Shown: positions 30,125-38,535, numbered from the stretch's first letter. The stretch is DNA of 55,393 nt from Bradyrhizobium centrolobii (GCF_001641635.1 NZ_LUUB01000104.1:2501-57893); one strand, 5' to 3'. Made by a program: numbers and translations. Notes: generated by a model not told the origin, from the letters alone.

Positions 30125-30247
30125 CGTCGTCCCGGCGAAGGCCGGGACCCATAACCACAGGAAGTGGTTTGGCGAAGACTCGTGGTTACCAGCTTCGCGC
30201 CACAACTCCTCCCTGGGGCTATGGGTCCCGGCCTTCGCCGGGACGAC
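30125..30247. repeat. Intergenic palindromic repeat (GTCGTCCCGG family, copy 3)
   Basis: Near-identical arms GTCGTCCCGGCGAAGGCC and GGCCTTCGCCGGGACGAC enclose the shared core with CCCATAACCACAGGAAGT and CTCGTGGTTACCA. It is the closest match to copy 1 at 25614-25738. It follows the hydroxyacid dehydrogenase stop. Confidence 0.9.
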
Positions 30248-30287
30248 ACCGTGAGTGCTTCGCGGCCGTACCGTCCTTCACGGTCGC

Positions 30288-30369
30288 GTAGCCCGGATGG
30301 AGCGAAGCGTAATCCGGGTTGTTGAACTTCGGCGCGATTCCGGATTTCGCTTCGCTCCATCCGGGCTAC
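30288..30369. repeat. Intergenic palindromic repeat (GTAGCCCGGATGGAGCG family, copy 2)
   Basis: Arms GTAGCCCGGATGGAGCGAAG and CTTCGCTCCATCCGGGCTAC are fully complementary, giving a very stable hairpin about 80 nt long. It ends 10 bases before the lysA stop and could terminate lysA and the opposing gene. Confidence 0.92.
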
Positions 30370-30379
30370 GATCAACCGC

Positions 30380-31645
30380 TCACAGCCACGGCGCCGGCGT
30401 ATCCATCGCAATCAGCTGCTCGACCTCCACGCGGGGACGAACCACGGCGTACTGGTCGTCCCTCACCAGCACCTCCGGCACCAGCGGCCTCGTGTTGTAG
30501 GTGCCGGCCTGCACGGCGCCATAAGCGCCGGCGGTCATGATGGCGAGGAGATCGCCGGGCTTTGGCGTCGGCAGCGTGCGGTCGAGCGCGAGGTAGTCGC
30601 CGGTCTCGCAGACCGGGCCGACGACGTCGGCCGTGATGGTCGGGCCGCCCTCGGCCGGCTGCATCACCGGCAGGATGTCGTGATGGGCCTCGTACAAAGT
30701 CGGCCGGATCAGGTCGTTCATGGCGGCGTCGATGATGACGAAGTTCTTGCCGTCGCCGTGCTTCACGTAGACGACCTTCGTGACCAGGATGCCGGCGTTG
30801 CCGACGATCATGCGGCCCGGCTCGAACATCAGGGTGCAGCCGAGATTGTGGGTGACGCGCTTGACCATCGCGGCATAGGCGTCCGGCGCCGGCGGCGCCT
30901 CGCGATCCATGTAGTAGGGAATGCCGAGGCCGCCGCCGAAATCGACATGGGAGATGTTGTGGCCGTCGGCGCGCAGCGTCTGCACGAACTCGGCGAGGAT
31001 GCGGAATGCCGTCTCCATGTTGGAGAGATCGGTGATCTGGCTGCCGATATGCACATCGGTGCCGGTCACCTCGATGCCCGGCAGCTTGGCCGCGCGCGCA
31101 TAGACTTCGCGGGCATGCGCGATCGGGATGCCGAACTTGTTCTCGGACCTGCCGGTCGAGATCTTGGCATGCGTGCCGGCATCGACGTCCGGATTGACGC
31201 GGATGGAGATACGCGCGGTCTTGCCCGTCTCCGTTGCGAGCCGCGACAACAGGTCGAGCTCGGGCTCGGACTCGACGTTGATGCAGAGGATGTCGGCGGC
31301 GAGCGCGGCGCGCAGCTCGGTCTCGGTCTTGCCGACGCCGGAGAACAGGATCTTGCTGCCGGGAATCCCTGCGGCCAGCGCGCGCTTCAATTCGCCGCCG
31401 GAGACCACGTCGGCGCCCGCCCCTAACTTCGCCAGCGTGCGCAGCACCGACTGGTTGGAATTGGCCTTCATGGCGTAGCAGACCAGCACCTTCTCGCCCG
31501 CAAAGGCCTCGGTGAAGACACGGTAGTGCCGCTCCAGCGTCGCGGTCGAATAGCAATAGAAGGGCGTGCCGACGGTCGCGGCCAGCTCGGACAGGTTCAC
31601 CGCCTCGGCGTGCAGCACGCCGTTGCGGTAGTCGAAATGGTTCAT
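30380..31645 (-). CDS. lysA: Diaminopimelate decarboxylase
   Basis: LysA decarboxylates meso-diaminopimelate to lysine. The 421-residue PLP enzyme has the cofactor lysine in CYAMKANSN near 56-64, glycine-rich VDFGGGLGIPY, and the C-terminal GPVCETGDYLA containing the catalytic cysteine. The length is typical. It is the third gene of an argH-lptM-lysA series on the minus strand, 23 bases after lptM, an order seen across Alphaproteobacteria. Confidence 0.97.
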   Translation of the reverse strand: MNHFDYRNGVLHAEAVNLSELAATVGTPFYCYSTATLERHYRVFTEAFAGEKVLVCYAMKANSNQSVLRTLAKLGAGADVVSGGELKRALAAGIPGSKILFSGVGKTETELRAALAADILCINVESEPELDLLSRLATETGKTARISIRVNPDVDAGTHAKISTGRSENKFGIPIAHAREVYARAAKLPGIEVTGTDVHIGSQITDLSNMETAFRILAEFVQTLRADGHNISHVDFGGGLGIPYYMDREAPPAPDAYAAMVKRVTHNLGCTLMFEPGRMIVGNAGILVTKVVYVKHGDGKNFVIIDAAMNDLIRPTLYEAHHDILPVMQPAEGGPTITADVVGPVCETGDYLALDRTLPTPKPGDLLAIMTAGAYGAVQAGTYNTRPLVPEVLVRDDQYAVVRPRVEVEQLIAMDTPAPWL

Positions 31646-31668
31646 GGCGTTGGCTCAGTTATCCCGGC

Positions 31669-31959
31669 TTATTTGCCGGGAGGTTCGTCCAGGAGCGGGT
31701 CGAGGATAAACGGTTTTTTCTTGCCCTTGGCCGCCGCGGGCGGGGCTTCCGTACCGTAGGTGGGGTTGAACACGCTCGGCGTCCTCTGAGCTTCGGTCTC
31801 GGTGTCGGTCGGCGCGGCGACGTTGGCCGTGGACGCGTTGGAGGCGGTCGGCGGCAGGTCGAGCGGGCCCTTGCGGCCGCAACCGGCAAGCGCAAGCGCC
31901 GTCAGGCTAAGGACAATGATGGCCCACCCCGAGCCGGCCGGGCGAAACTTTGACGTCAC
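31669..31959 (-). CDS. lptM: Small lipoprotein, LptM (YifL) family
   Basis: The 96-residue lipoprotein has a signal segment (WAIIVLSLTALAL) and a lipobox LALAGCGRKGPLDLPP; the CGxKGPL motif right after the lipidated Cys27 is the hallmark of LptM/YifL. In E. coli LptM supports oxidative maturation of the LPS translocon LptDE. The rest is a low-complexity Thr/Ala/Pro tail ending in a basic-acidic stretch (KGKKKPFILDPLLDEPP). It lies between argH and lysA, its classical place. Confidence 0.9.
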   Translation of the reverse strand: MTSKFRPAGSGWAIIVLSLTALALAGCGRKGPLDLPPTASNASTANVAAPTDTETEAQRTPSVFNPTYGTEAPPAAAKGKKKPFILDPLLDEPPGK

Positions 31960-32052
31960 GACGAGATCCCCACTACGCGGCGCGCACCATACAGAGATTG
32001 GCGCTCTCTGGCGAGAGCCGGATGACCATGAAACATAAGCGAAATTTTGCCC

Positions 32053-33450
32053 TCAGCCCAATTTTCGCTCTTTTTCAAGCCGCTTCGCCCACGCCTTGGC
32101 CTGGGACGTCACGTTCTTCGGCGCGGTGCCGCCAAAACTGGTGCGGCTCTTCACCGACGATTCGACCGAGAGCACGCCGAGCACGTCCTTGGTGATCTTC
32201 GGCTCGATCGCCTGCATGTCCTTGAGCGGCAGCTCGTGGAGCGCCACACCGTCCTGGGCCGCCTTGGCGACGATGCGGCCGGTGACGTGATGGGCCTCGC
32301 GGAACGGCATCTTCAGCGTCCGCACCAGCCAGTCGGCGAGATCGGTCGCGGTAGCGTAGCCCTCACCGGCGGCCGCCTTCATCTTGGCCTCGTCAGGCAC
32401 GAGGTCGCGAACCATGCCGGTCATGGCGCGGATCGCGAGCGACAGCGCGGCAAAGCCCTCCATCGCGCCCTGCTTGTCCTCCTGCATGTCCTTTTGATAG
32501 GCGAGCGGCAGGCCCTTCATCACGATCAGCAGCCCGTTGAGCGCGCCGATGACGCGCCCGGTCTTGGCGCGCACCAGCTCGGCGGCATCCGGATTGCGCT
32601 TCTGCGGCATGATCGAGGATCCCGTGGTGAACTTGTCGCTGAGCCGGATCAGGCCGACCAGCGGCGAGGTCCAGATCACGATTTCCTCGGCGAAGCGCGA
32701 CATGTGCACGGCGCAGATCGAGGCGGCCGACAGCGTCTCCAGCACGAAGTCGCGGTCGGAGACCGCATCGAGCGAATTCGCCATCGGACGGTCGAAGCCG
32801 AGCGCTTTCGCGGTGGCGTGGCGGTCGATCGGGAACGAGGTGCCGGCGAGCGCGGCGGCGCCGAGCGGCGACTCGTTCAGGCGCTTGCGCGCGTCCTGGA
32901 AGCGGCCGCGGTCGCGGGCGGCCATCTCGACATAGGCGAGCAAATGGTGACCGAAGGTAACGGGCTGCGCGGTCTGCAGATGCGTGAAGCCCGGCATCAC
33001 GGTCGCGGCATGTTCCAGCGCACGCGCCACCAGCGCCTCCTGGAACGCGGCGAGCGCCGCATCGGTCTCGTCGATCACGTCGCGGACGAACAGGCGGAAA
33101 TCGGTGGCGACCTGGTCGTTGCGCGAGCGCGCGGTGTGCAGTCGGCCGGCGGCGGGGCCGATCAGCTCGGAGAGCCGGCTCTCGACATTCATATGGATGT
33201 CCTCGAGCGCGCGCTTGAAGTCGAAGCCGCCCTTGCCGATCTCTGACAAAATCGTGTCTAGACCCTTGCCGATATTTTTCGCATCAGAGGCCGTGATGAT
33301 GCCCTGCGCGGCAAGCATCGCGGCGTGGGCCTTGGACGCGGCAATGTCCTGGGCAAAGAGGTGACGATCGACGTCGATGGAGACGTTGATTTCCTCCATG
33401 ATCTCGTCGGGACGTTCCGAGAACCGGCCGCCCCACATCTTGTTGCTCAT
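32053..33450 (-). CDS. argH: Argininosuccinate lyase
   Basis: ArgH splits argininosuccinate into arginine and fumarate. The 465-residue protein of the fumarase/aspartase superfamily begins MSNKMWGGRFSERPD and contains TARSRNDQVATDFRL and the signature GSSIMPQKRNPD. I use the ATG at 33450, which has AGGGG upstream and matches family starts; 16 further codons upstream are in frame but have no counterpart. It heads argH-lptM-lysA and is divergent from tlpA, a pairing found in Bradyrhizobium. Confidence 0.97.
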   Translation of the reverse strand: MSNKMWGGRFSERPDEIMEEINVSIDVDRHLFAQDIAASKAHAAMLAAQGIITASDAKNIGKGLDTILSEIGKGGFDFKRALEDIHMNVESRLSELIGPAAGRLHTARSRNDQVATDFRLFVRDVIDETDAALAAFQEALVARALEHAATVMPGFTHLQTAQPVTFGHHLLAYVEMAARDRGRFQDARKRLNESPLGAAALAGTSFPIDRHATAKALGFDRPMANSLDAVSDRDFVLETLSAASICAVHMSRFAEEIVIWTSPLVGLIRLSDKFTTGSSIMPQKRNPDAAELVRAKTGRVIGALNGLLIVMKGLPLAYQKDMQEDKQGAMEGFAALSLAIRAMTGMVRDLVPDEAKMKAAAGEGYATATDLADWLVRTLKMPFREAHHVTGRIVAKAAQDGVALHELPLKDMQAIEPKITKDVLGVLSVESSVKSRTSFGGTAPKNVTSQAKAWAKRLEKERKLG

Positions 33451-33568
33451 GATCCCCTGCTCACGCCTTGCTGCTTGCTGCGCGGCCTTGCGCCGCACGT
33501 TTGCTGGCCGCAGCCAGCCGTACTAAGAGGCCCCTGATAGCCATATCTGCGACCGGATGACAAACGAT

Positions 33569-34234
33569 ATGCTCGACCCAAAGCCCTCCGCCACGCGCCG
33601 GATCCCCCTTGTCATCGCCGCCGTGGCGATCGGAGGGCTGGCCGGCTTTGCCGCGCTGTACGGGCTGGGCCTGAGCCGCGCGCCTGGCGGCGATCCGGCC
33701 TGCCGGGCGGCGGTCACCACCGCCAAGAAGATCGCCCCGCTCGCCCATGGCGAGCTGGCGGCGCTGACCATGGCGTCCGCGCCCCTGAAGCTTCCGGACC
33801 TCGCCTTCGAGGACGCCGACGGCAAGCCGAAAAAGCTCTCCGACTTCCGCGGCAAGACGCTGCTCGTGAACCTCTGGGCCACCTGGTGCGTGCCCTGCCG
33901 CAAGGAAATGCCGGCACTGGACGAGCTTCAGGCCAAGCTGGCGGGTCCGAATTTCGAGGTGGTGGCGATCAATATCGACACCCGCGACCCGGAGAAGCCG
34001 AAGACCTTCCTGAAAGAGGCCAACCTGAACCGGCTCGGCTATTTCAATGACCAGAAAGCCAAGGTTTTTCAGGATCTTAAAGCGATAGGCCGGGCGCTGG
34101 GCATGCCGACCTCGGTGCTGGTCGATCCAGAGGGTTGCGAGATCGCGACGATTGCGGGCCCCGCCGAGTGGGCGAGCGAGGATGCGTTCAAGCTGATCCG
34201 CGCCGCCGTGAACCCTGCGGCGGCGGCTCTTTAA
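33569..34234 (+). CDS. tlpA: Thiol:disulfide interchange protein TlpA
   Basis: TlpA is a membrane-anchored periplasmic thioredoxin first described in Bradyrhizobium japonicum, where it keeps copper-delivery proteins reduced and is needed for cytochrome aa3 assembly and symbiosis. The sequence has a signal anchor (RIPLVIAAVAIGGLAGFAAL), the redox site WATWCVPCRKEMP and the cis-proline in GMPTSVLVDPEG, plus an extra cysteine pair (CRAA early and GCEIA late) seen in TlpA. The ATG at 33569 gives 221 residues, the length I recall for the known protein; an ATG at 33557 adds four. It is divergent from argH. Confidence 0.95.
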   Translation: MLDPKPSATRRIPLVIAAVAIGGLAGFAALYGLGLSRAPGGDPACRAAVTTAKKIAPLAHGELAALTMASAPLKLPDLAFEDADGKPKKLSDFRGKTLLVNLWATWCVPCRKEMPALDELQAKLAGPNFEVVAINIDTRDPEKPKTFLKEANLNRLGYFNDQKAKVFQDLKAIGRALGMPTSVLVDPEGCEIATIAGPAEWASEDAFKLIRAAVNPAAAAL

Positions 34235-34425
34235 GCGGTGATGTTGAGGTTATTGCCCACGCCGGCGCCGACATTGGCCAGCGAAGGCTGACCCGCGCCG
34301 AGGATGGTCAGGACGGCGGATTTCTCCGCATCCATGTTCTGCTTCATCACAGTCGCCGCGACGTTCGACTGGAGAGCCCCCTGTTGAGCGGCCAGCATGG
34401 TGCTGACCATCGCCATCATGTCCAT
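34231..34425 (-). CDS. Small YjfB-like (putative motility) protein
   Basis: The 64-residue protein starts MDMMAMVSTMLAAQQGALQ, followed by NVAATVMKQNMDAEKSAVLTI and a Gly/Asn tail. This Gln/Met-rich helix pair resembles the YjfB family, annotated as putative motility proteins. The ATG at 34425 is preceded by GAGGG. The stop overlaps the tlpA stop by a few bases on the opposite strand. There are no flagellar genes nearby and the match is by eye, so the family call is tentative. Confidence 0.6.
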   Translation of the reverse strand: MDMMAMVSTMLAAQQGALQSNVAATVMKQNMDAEKSAVLTILGAGQPSLANVGAGVGNNLNITA

Positions 34426-34484
34426 TACGCAAACCCTCGTACCGGCCGTAACGTAGGCCTGTGAGGTTAACGCGACATGAATTG

Positions 34485-34790
34485 TCACAGTGCAGTAGGG
34501 TGAGCAAAGCGAAGCGTGCCCACCAATTCCGTCACATGATTGGCGAGATGGTGGGCACGGCGCCTTGCGCCTTTGCCCACCCTACAGCACTGTTCCCAAG
34601 CGTCCGGATCGCTGTGAGGCAAGCGCCGCAGGCGTCGAAGGCCGCCGCCGTGCATCTCACTCTGCGGAAAAGTCATGTCCCAGAGCGCGCCATCCGGGTC
34701 TCGGTAGAGCACGGCCCAATTGCCAGTCTTCACCGGAATGACCTTGCTCAACAGGTCGCTGAACTCGGGGTGTCCCCCGTCAATGACCAT
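34485..34790 (-). CDS. Imm27-like immunity protein with a repeat-encoded C-terminus
   Basis: The conserved part (about residues 1-68) reads MVIDGGHPEFSDLLSKVI, then NWAVLYRDPDGALWDMTFPQ and SEMHGGG. The pattern W-x-LYRDP-x-DG-x-x-W-x-x-T-(Y/F)PQSEMHGGG is what I recall for immunity protein 27 of polymorphic toxin systems. The last third (from CCRVGKGARRRAHH) is translation of the palindromic repeat at 34495-34585, so the original end seems lost. The start is uncertain: ATG 34790, or GTG 34808 overlapping the preceding stop. No toxin gene is nearby, so it would be an orphan, possibly decaying. Confidence 0.5.
   Translation of the reverse strand: MVIDGGHPEFSDLLSKVIPVKTGNWAVLYRDPDGALWDMTFPQSEMHGGGLRRLRRLPHSDPDAWEQCCRVGKGARRRAHHLANHVTELVGTLRFAHPTAL
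34495..34585. repeat. Intergenic palindromic repeat (GTAGGGTGGG family, copy 2)
   Basis: Arms GTAGGGTGAGCAAAGCG and CTTTGCCCACCCTAC pair, with inner GTGCCCACCA/TGGTGGGCAC. It overlaps the 3' end of the Imm27-like frame. It is related to the copy at 11194-11281. Confidence 0.85.
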
Positions 34791-34807
34791 TGAGCCCGTC
34801 GACGACA

Positions 34808-35689
34808 CTACCTTGTCGGAACCGGCTTGGCGCCGCGGTAGTCGTAGAAGCCGCGCTGGGTCTTGCGGCCGAGCCAGCCGGCCTCGACGTATTTCACCAG
34901 CAGCGGGCACGGGCGGTATTTGGAGTCGGCCAGCCCCTCATGCAGCACCTGCATGATGGAGAGACAGGTATCGAGGCCGATGAAATCCGCGAGCTCCAGC
35001 GGGCCCATCGGATGGTGCGCGCCGAGTTTCATCGCCGCATCGATCGCCTCGACGTTTCCGACGCCCTCATAGAGCGTGTAGATCGCCTCGTTGATCATCG
35101 GCAGCAGGATGCGGTTGACGATGAAGGCCGGGAAATCCTCGGAGACCGCGACCTGCTTGCCGAGCTTGGCGACGAATTCCTTGGCGGCCTCGAAGGTCGA
35201 ATCGTCGGTGGCGATGCCGCGGATCAGCTCCACCAGCTCCATCAGCGGCACCGGGTTCATGAAGTGAATGCCGATGAAGCGCTCGGGCCGGTCGGTGGCA
35301 GCGGCCAGCCTCGTGATCGAGATCGAGGACGTATCGGAGGCAACGATCGCCTCCGGCTTCAATACCGCGCAGAGCTCGTGAAAGATCTTGCGCTTGACCT
35401 CCTCCTTCTCGACCGCGGTCTCGATCACGAGATCGCAGTCGGCGAGGTCGTCCAGCTTCTCGGCGAGCGCGATGCGCGACAGCGCCTTGGTCTTGGCGTC
35501 CTCGGTGACGACCTTCTTGGAGACCTGGCGCGCCAGGTTGCCGTTGATGGTGGCCATGCCCGACTTGAGGCGTTCCGCCGAGACGTCGTTGAGCAAGACG
35601 TCGAAGCCGGCCAGCGCCGCGACATGCGCGATGCCATTGCCCATCTGACCCGCGCCGATCACGCCGACCTTCTTGATCACTGCCGCCAT
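34808..35689 (-). CDS. 3-hydroxybutyryl-CoA dehydrogenase
   Basis: The 293-residue NAD-dependent enzyme has the dinucleotide motif VGVIGAGQMGNGIAHVAA at 7-24, the catalytic His in IGIHFMNPVPLMELVE with the nearby Glu, and a C-terminal helical domain (LGAHHPMGPLELADFIGLD). It interconverts 3-hydroxybutyryl-CoA and acetoacetyl-CoA, in fatty-acid oxidation or in PHB and butyrate metabolism. I use the ATG at 35689 (MAAVIKKVGV); nine more codons exist upstream. Location next to etfBA fits acyl-CoA oxidation, though a terminator separates them. Confidence 0.95.
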   Translation of the reverse strand: MAAVIKKVGVIGAGQMGNGIAHVAALAGFDVLLNDVSAERLKSGMATINGNLARQVSKKVVTEDAKTKALSRIALAEKLDDLADCDLVIETAVEKEEVKRKIFHELCAVLKPEAIVASDTSSISITRLAAATDRPERFIGIHFMNPVPLMELVELIRGIATDDSTFEAAKEFVAKLGKQVAVSEDFPAFIVNRILLPMINEAIYTLYEGVGNVEAIDAAMKLGAHHPMGPLELADFIGLDTCLSIMQVLHEGLADSKYRPCPLLVKYVEAGWLGRKTQRGFYDYRGAKPVPTR

Positions 35690-35827
35690 AATGTCATCCA
35701 CCGGAACGGCGCACACGAACCGCGCCTGCCTATCCCCAGAGCCGGGAGGTCCGATTTAACCAGAACCCGGGCTCGAAACCTAGATTGGATGCGCTCTTCC
35801 GCGCGCCCCGCACGAAAGAAAACGCCT

Positions 35828-35869
35828 CAAAAATGAAACACCGGCCGGAGTGTACCCCTCCCGCCGGTG
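35828..35869 (-). terminator. Intrinsic terminator after etfA
   Basis: On the minus strand CACCGGC and GCCGGTG (35839-35869) enclose further GGAG/CTCC pairing and are followed by TTTCATTTTT. It ends the etfBA transcript before the 3-hydroxybutyryl-CoA dehydrogenase gene. Confidence 0.8.
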
Positions 35870-35883
35870 CTTTTAACGCGTTT

Positions 35884-36828
35884 TTACTTGCCGAGCTTGC
35901 CGAGTTCGGCCGTGAGCTCCGGAACCGCCTGGTAGAGGTCGGCGACCAGGCCGTAATCGGCGACCTGGAAGATCGGCGCGTCCTCGTCCTTGTTGATCGC
36001 GACGATCACCTTGGAGTCCTTCATGCCGGCCAGATGCTGGATCGCGCCGGAAATGCCGACCGCGACATAGAGCTCCGGGGCCACAACCTTGCCGGTCTGG
36101 CCGACCTGCCAGTCGTTCGGCGCATAGCCGGCGTCGACCGCCGCGCGCGAGGCACCGACGCCGGCGCCAAGCTTGTCGGCGAGCGGCTCGATGTACTTGG
36201 CAAAGTTTTCCCGGCTCTGCATGGCGCGGCCACCGGAGACGATGATTTTCGCCGAGGTCAGCTCGGGACGGTCGCTCTTGGCGACTTCCTCGCCGACGAA
36301 GGACGACAGGCCCGGATCGGCCGCCGCAGCGACGTTCTCGACGCTCGCGCTGCCGCCTTCGCCCGCCGCAGAGAAGGTGGAGGTGCGGACCGTGATCACC
36401 TTCTTGGCGTCCTTCGACTTCACCGTCTGGATGGCGTTGCCGGCATAGATCGGACGCTCGAAGGTATCGGGGGCAACCACCTTGGTGATCTCCGAGACCT
36501 GCATGACGTCGAGCAGGGCTGCGACGCGCGGCATCACGTTCTTGAAGCGCGAGGTCGCGGGCGCGACGATCGCGTCATAGGACGGGGCCAGTGAGACGAT
36601 CAGCGCAGCCAGCGGCTCGGCGAGATCGTGCGCGTAGAGCGCGCCGTCAGCGAACAGCACCTTCTTCACGCCGGCAAGCTTGGCGGCGGCGTCCGCGGCA
36701 GCCTTGGCGTTCTGGCCAGCCACCAGCACCTCGACGTCGGCGCCGAGCGCGGCAGCCGCGGTCAGGGCCTTGTTGGTCGCATCCTTCAGCGACGCATTGT
36801 CGTGTTCGGCAATCAGAAGCGTCGTCAT
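35884..36828 (-). CDS. etfA: Electron transfer flavoprotein subunit alpha
   Basis: EtfA carries the FAD of the ETF heterodimer that passes electrons from acyl-CoA and other dehydrogenases to ETF-quinone oxidoreductase. The 314 residues show the N-terminal AMP-like fold (LLIAEHDNASLKDATNKAL) and the FAD signature at the C-terminal part (YAPNDWQVGQTGKVVAPELY, then GISGAIQH). The ATG at 36828 shares one base with the etfB stop (TGATG), so the subunits are translationally coupled. An intrinsic terminator follows. Confidence 0.96.
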   Translation of the reverse strand: MTTLLIAEHDNASLKDATNKALTAAAALGADVEVLVAGQNAKAAADAAAKLAGVKKVLFADGALYAHDLAEPLAALIVSLAPSYDAIVAPATSRFKNVMPRVAALLDVMQVSEITKVVAPDTFERPIYAGNAIQTVKSKDAKKVITVRTSTFSAAGEGGSASVENVAAAADPGLSSFVGEEVAKSDRPELTSAKIIVSGGRAMQSRENFAKYIEPLADKLGAGVGASRAAVDAGYAPNDWQVGQTGKVVAPELYVAVGISGAIQHLAGMKDSKVIVAINKDEDAPIFQVADYGLVADLYQAVPELTAELGKLGK

Positions 36829-37577
36829 CAGAGCACCCCGGCTTCGTTCTTGAGTTTCGACACCAGCTCGGCGACGTCCTTGACCTTGACGCCCGCCTTG
36901 CGGCCCGCCGGCTCCGTCGTCTTGAGAATCTCGAGACGCGCGGTGACGTCGACGCCGCAATCGGCGACGGTCTTCTCCGCGATCGGCTTCTTCTTCGCCT
37001 TCATGATGTTGGGCAGCGAGGCATAGCGCGGCTCGTTGAGGCGAAGGTCAGTGGTGACGATCGCCGGCCCCTTCAGCTTGACGGTCTGCAGGCCACCGTC
37101 GACTTCACGCGTGACCTTGAAGTCCGAACCTTCGACCTCGAGCTTGGAGGCGAAGGTCGCCTGCGCCCAGCCGAGCAGCGCAGCCAGCATCTGGCCGGTC
37201 TGGTTGGAGTCGTCATCGATCGCCTGCTTGCCGAGGATGATCAGGCCCGGCTGCTCTTCATCCGCGACCTTCTTCAGGATCTTCGCGACCGCGAGCGGCT
37301 CGACGGTGCCCTCGGCCTTCACCAGGATGCCGCGGTCGGCGCCCATGGCGAGACCGGTGCGGATCGTCTCCGACGCCTGCGCCGGTCCAATGGAGACCAC
37401 CACGACCTCGGTGGCCTTGCCGCCTTCCTTCAGGCGCAGTGCTTCCTCGACCGCGATTTCGTCGAACGGGTTCATCGACATCTTGACGTTGGCGAGTTCA
37501 ACGCCCGATCCATCGCCCTTGACGCGGACCTTGACGTTGTAATCGACCACCCGCTTTACCGGCACTAAGACCTTCAT
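36828..37577 (-). CDS. etfB: Electron transfer flavoprotein subunit beta
   Basis: EtfB binds AMP and forms the dimer interface with EtfA. The 249-residue protein begins MKVLVPVKRVVDYNVKVRV and includes the family motif NPFDEIAVEEALRLKE, the recognition loop NEPRYASLPNIMKAKKKPI and GKQAIDDDSNQTGQMLA. The length is standard. It is the first gene of etfBA; the ATG follows GAGG-type sequence (AAAGAGGATCG). Confidence 0.97.
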   Translation of the reverse strand: MKVLVPVKRVVDYNVKVRVKGDGSGVELANVKMSMNPFDEIAVEEALRLKEGGKATEVVVVSIGPAQASETIRTGLAMGADRGILVKAEGTVEPLAVAKILKKVADEEQPGLIILGKQAIDDDSNQTGQMLAALLGWAQATFASKLEVEGSDFKVTREVDGGLQTVKLKGPAIVTTDLRLNEPRYASLPNIMKAKKKPIAEKTVADCGVDVTARLEILKTTEPAGRKAGVKVKDVAELVSKLKNEAGVL

Positions 37578-37699
37578 CGATCCTCTTTCACTTATTTTGG
37601 GAGGTTATCAACTGGCGCGGAACCTAAATGCCTGATCCGGCCCGGTCAACGCGCGAAGGGGCCAAATTTTGGCCGGCCCGAACGCTTCCTCCCAATGGG

Positions 37700-38272
37700 T
37701 CAGCGGTTCTGGCCCGGAACCCACAGCACGTCGCCCGCGCCATTATGATTGGCGAAGCGGCTCGCTACAAACAGGAAATCCGACAGGCGGTTCATATACT
37801 GAATGCCAGCCGCGCCGACCGCCTCGTCCGGCCTGGCGGCCAGCTCCACCATCACGCGTTCCGCCCTGCGGCATATCGTGCGCGCGACATGGAGATGGGC
37901 AGCGACCGCGGTGCCGCCGGGCAGCACGAAGGAGGTGAGCGGCGCGAGGTTCTCGTTGAGCGCGTCGATCTCGCGCTCGAGCCGCTCGACCTGGCTTGCC
38001 ACCACGCGCAGCCGCTCGGCCTTGCCCTCTCTCTCGGGCACGGCCAGATCCGCGCCGAGATCGAACAGATCGTTCTGTATGCGGCCGAGCATCGCATCGA
38101 GATCGGGCGCATCCTTGGTGTGGAGCCGGACCACGCCGATCGCGGCATTGGTCTCGTCGACCGTGCCATAGGCCTCGATGCGCAGATCGTATTTCGCCCG
38201 GCGCTCACCGGTGCCGAGCGCCGTCGTGCCGTCGTCACCGGTGCGGGTGTAGATGCGGTTGAGCACGACCAT
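37700..38272 (-). CDS. Cob(I)yrinic acid a,c-diamide adenosyltransferase, PduO type
   Basis: This enzyme adenosylates cobalamin to coenzyme B12. The 190-residue five-helix protein shows the ATP loop RIYTRTGDDGTTALGTGERR, the YGTVDETNAAIG motif, RRAERVMVEL and YMNRLSDFLFVASR, all hallmarks of PduO/MMAB-type adenosyltransferases. In Alphaproteobacteria this gene commonly sits near etfBA and 3-hydroxybutyryl-CoA dehydrogenase, as here; adenosylcobalamin would serve methylmalonyl-CoA mutase. The gene is followed by etfB on the same strand. Confidence 0.95.
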   Translation of the reverse strand: MVVLNRIYTRTGDDGTTALGTGERRAKYDLRIEAYGTVDETNAAIGVVRLHTKDAPDLDAMLGRIQNDLFDLGADLAVPEREGKAERLRVVASQVERLEREIDALNENLAPLTSFVLPGGTAVAAHLHVARTICRRAERVMVELAARPDEAVGAAGIQYMNRLSDFLFVASRFANHNGAGDVLWVPGQNR

Positions 38273-38294
38273 GTTTGCCTCGTTAATGTCTAAG

Positions 38295-38489
38295 CTAGCG
38301 GCCCATCGCCCAGACCGCGAGCATGGCGATGACGATCGCCACGAACTGAAGCAGCACGCGCAGGCGCATCAGCTTCTGCGAAGTGTTGGGCGAGCCGCCG
38401 CGCATCATGTTGACGAGACCGAGCAGCAGCACCAACGCCACGGCGCCGGCTGCCACCGGCAGGATGAAAGAACTCAAAAGGGATGCCAT
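38295..38489 (-). CDS. Small twin-helix membrane protein with HIG1 motif
   Basis: The 64-residue protein has two membrane helices (about 8-28 and 45-62) around a basic loop SQKLMRLRVLLQ. The pattern QxxMRxRxxxQ is the HIG1 domain signature, found in factors that associate with cytochrome oxidase and other respiratory complexes. The ATG at 38489 is chosen because 12 upstream codons lead into an unlikely start. It lies 22 bases before the adenosyltransferase gene on the same strand. Role inferred, not shown. Confidence 0.8.
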   Translation of the reverse strand: MASLLSSFILPVAAGAVALVLLLGLVNMMRGGSPNTSQKLMRLRVLLQFVAIVIAMLAVWAMGR

Positions 38490-38535
38490 TAGGGGTAGAT
38501 AACACCGTGCCGGCGGATGCGCCATCTCCCCACCT

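Noticed and set aside
25614..30247. CRISPR-like array from the repeated GTCGTCCCGG units
   Set aside because: The units are far apart, separated by genes, internally palindromic and variable in length; there are no regular spacers and no cas genes.
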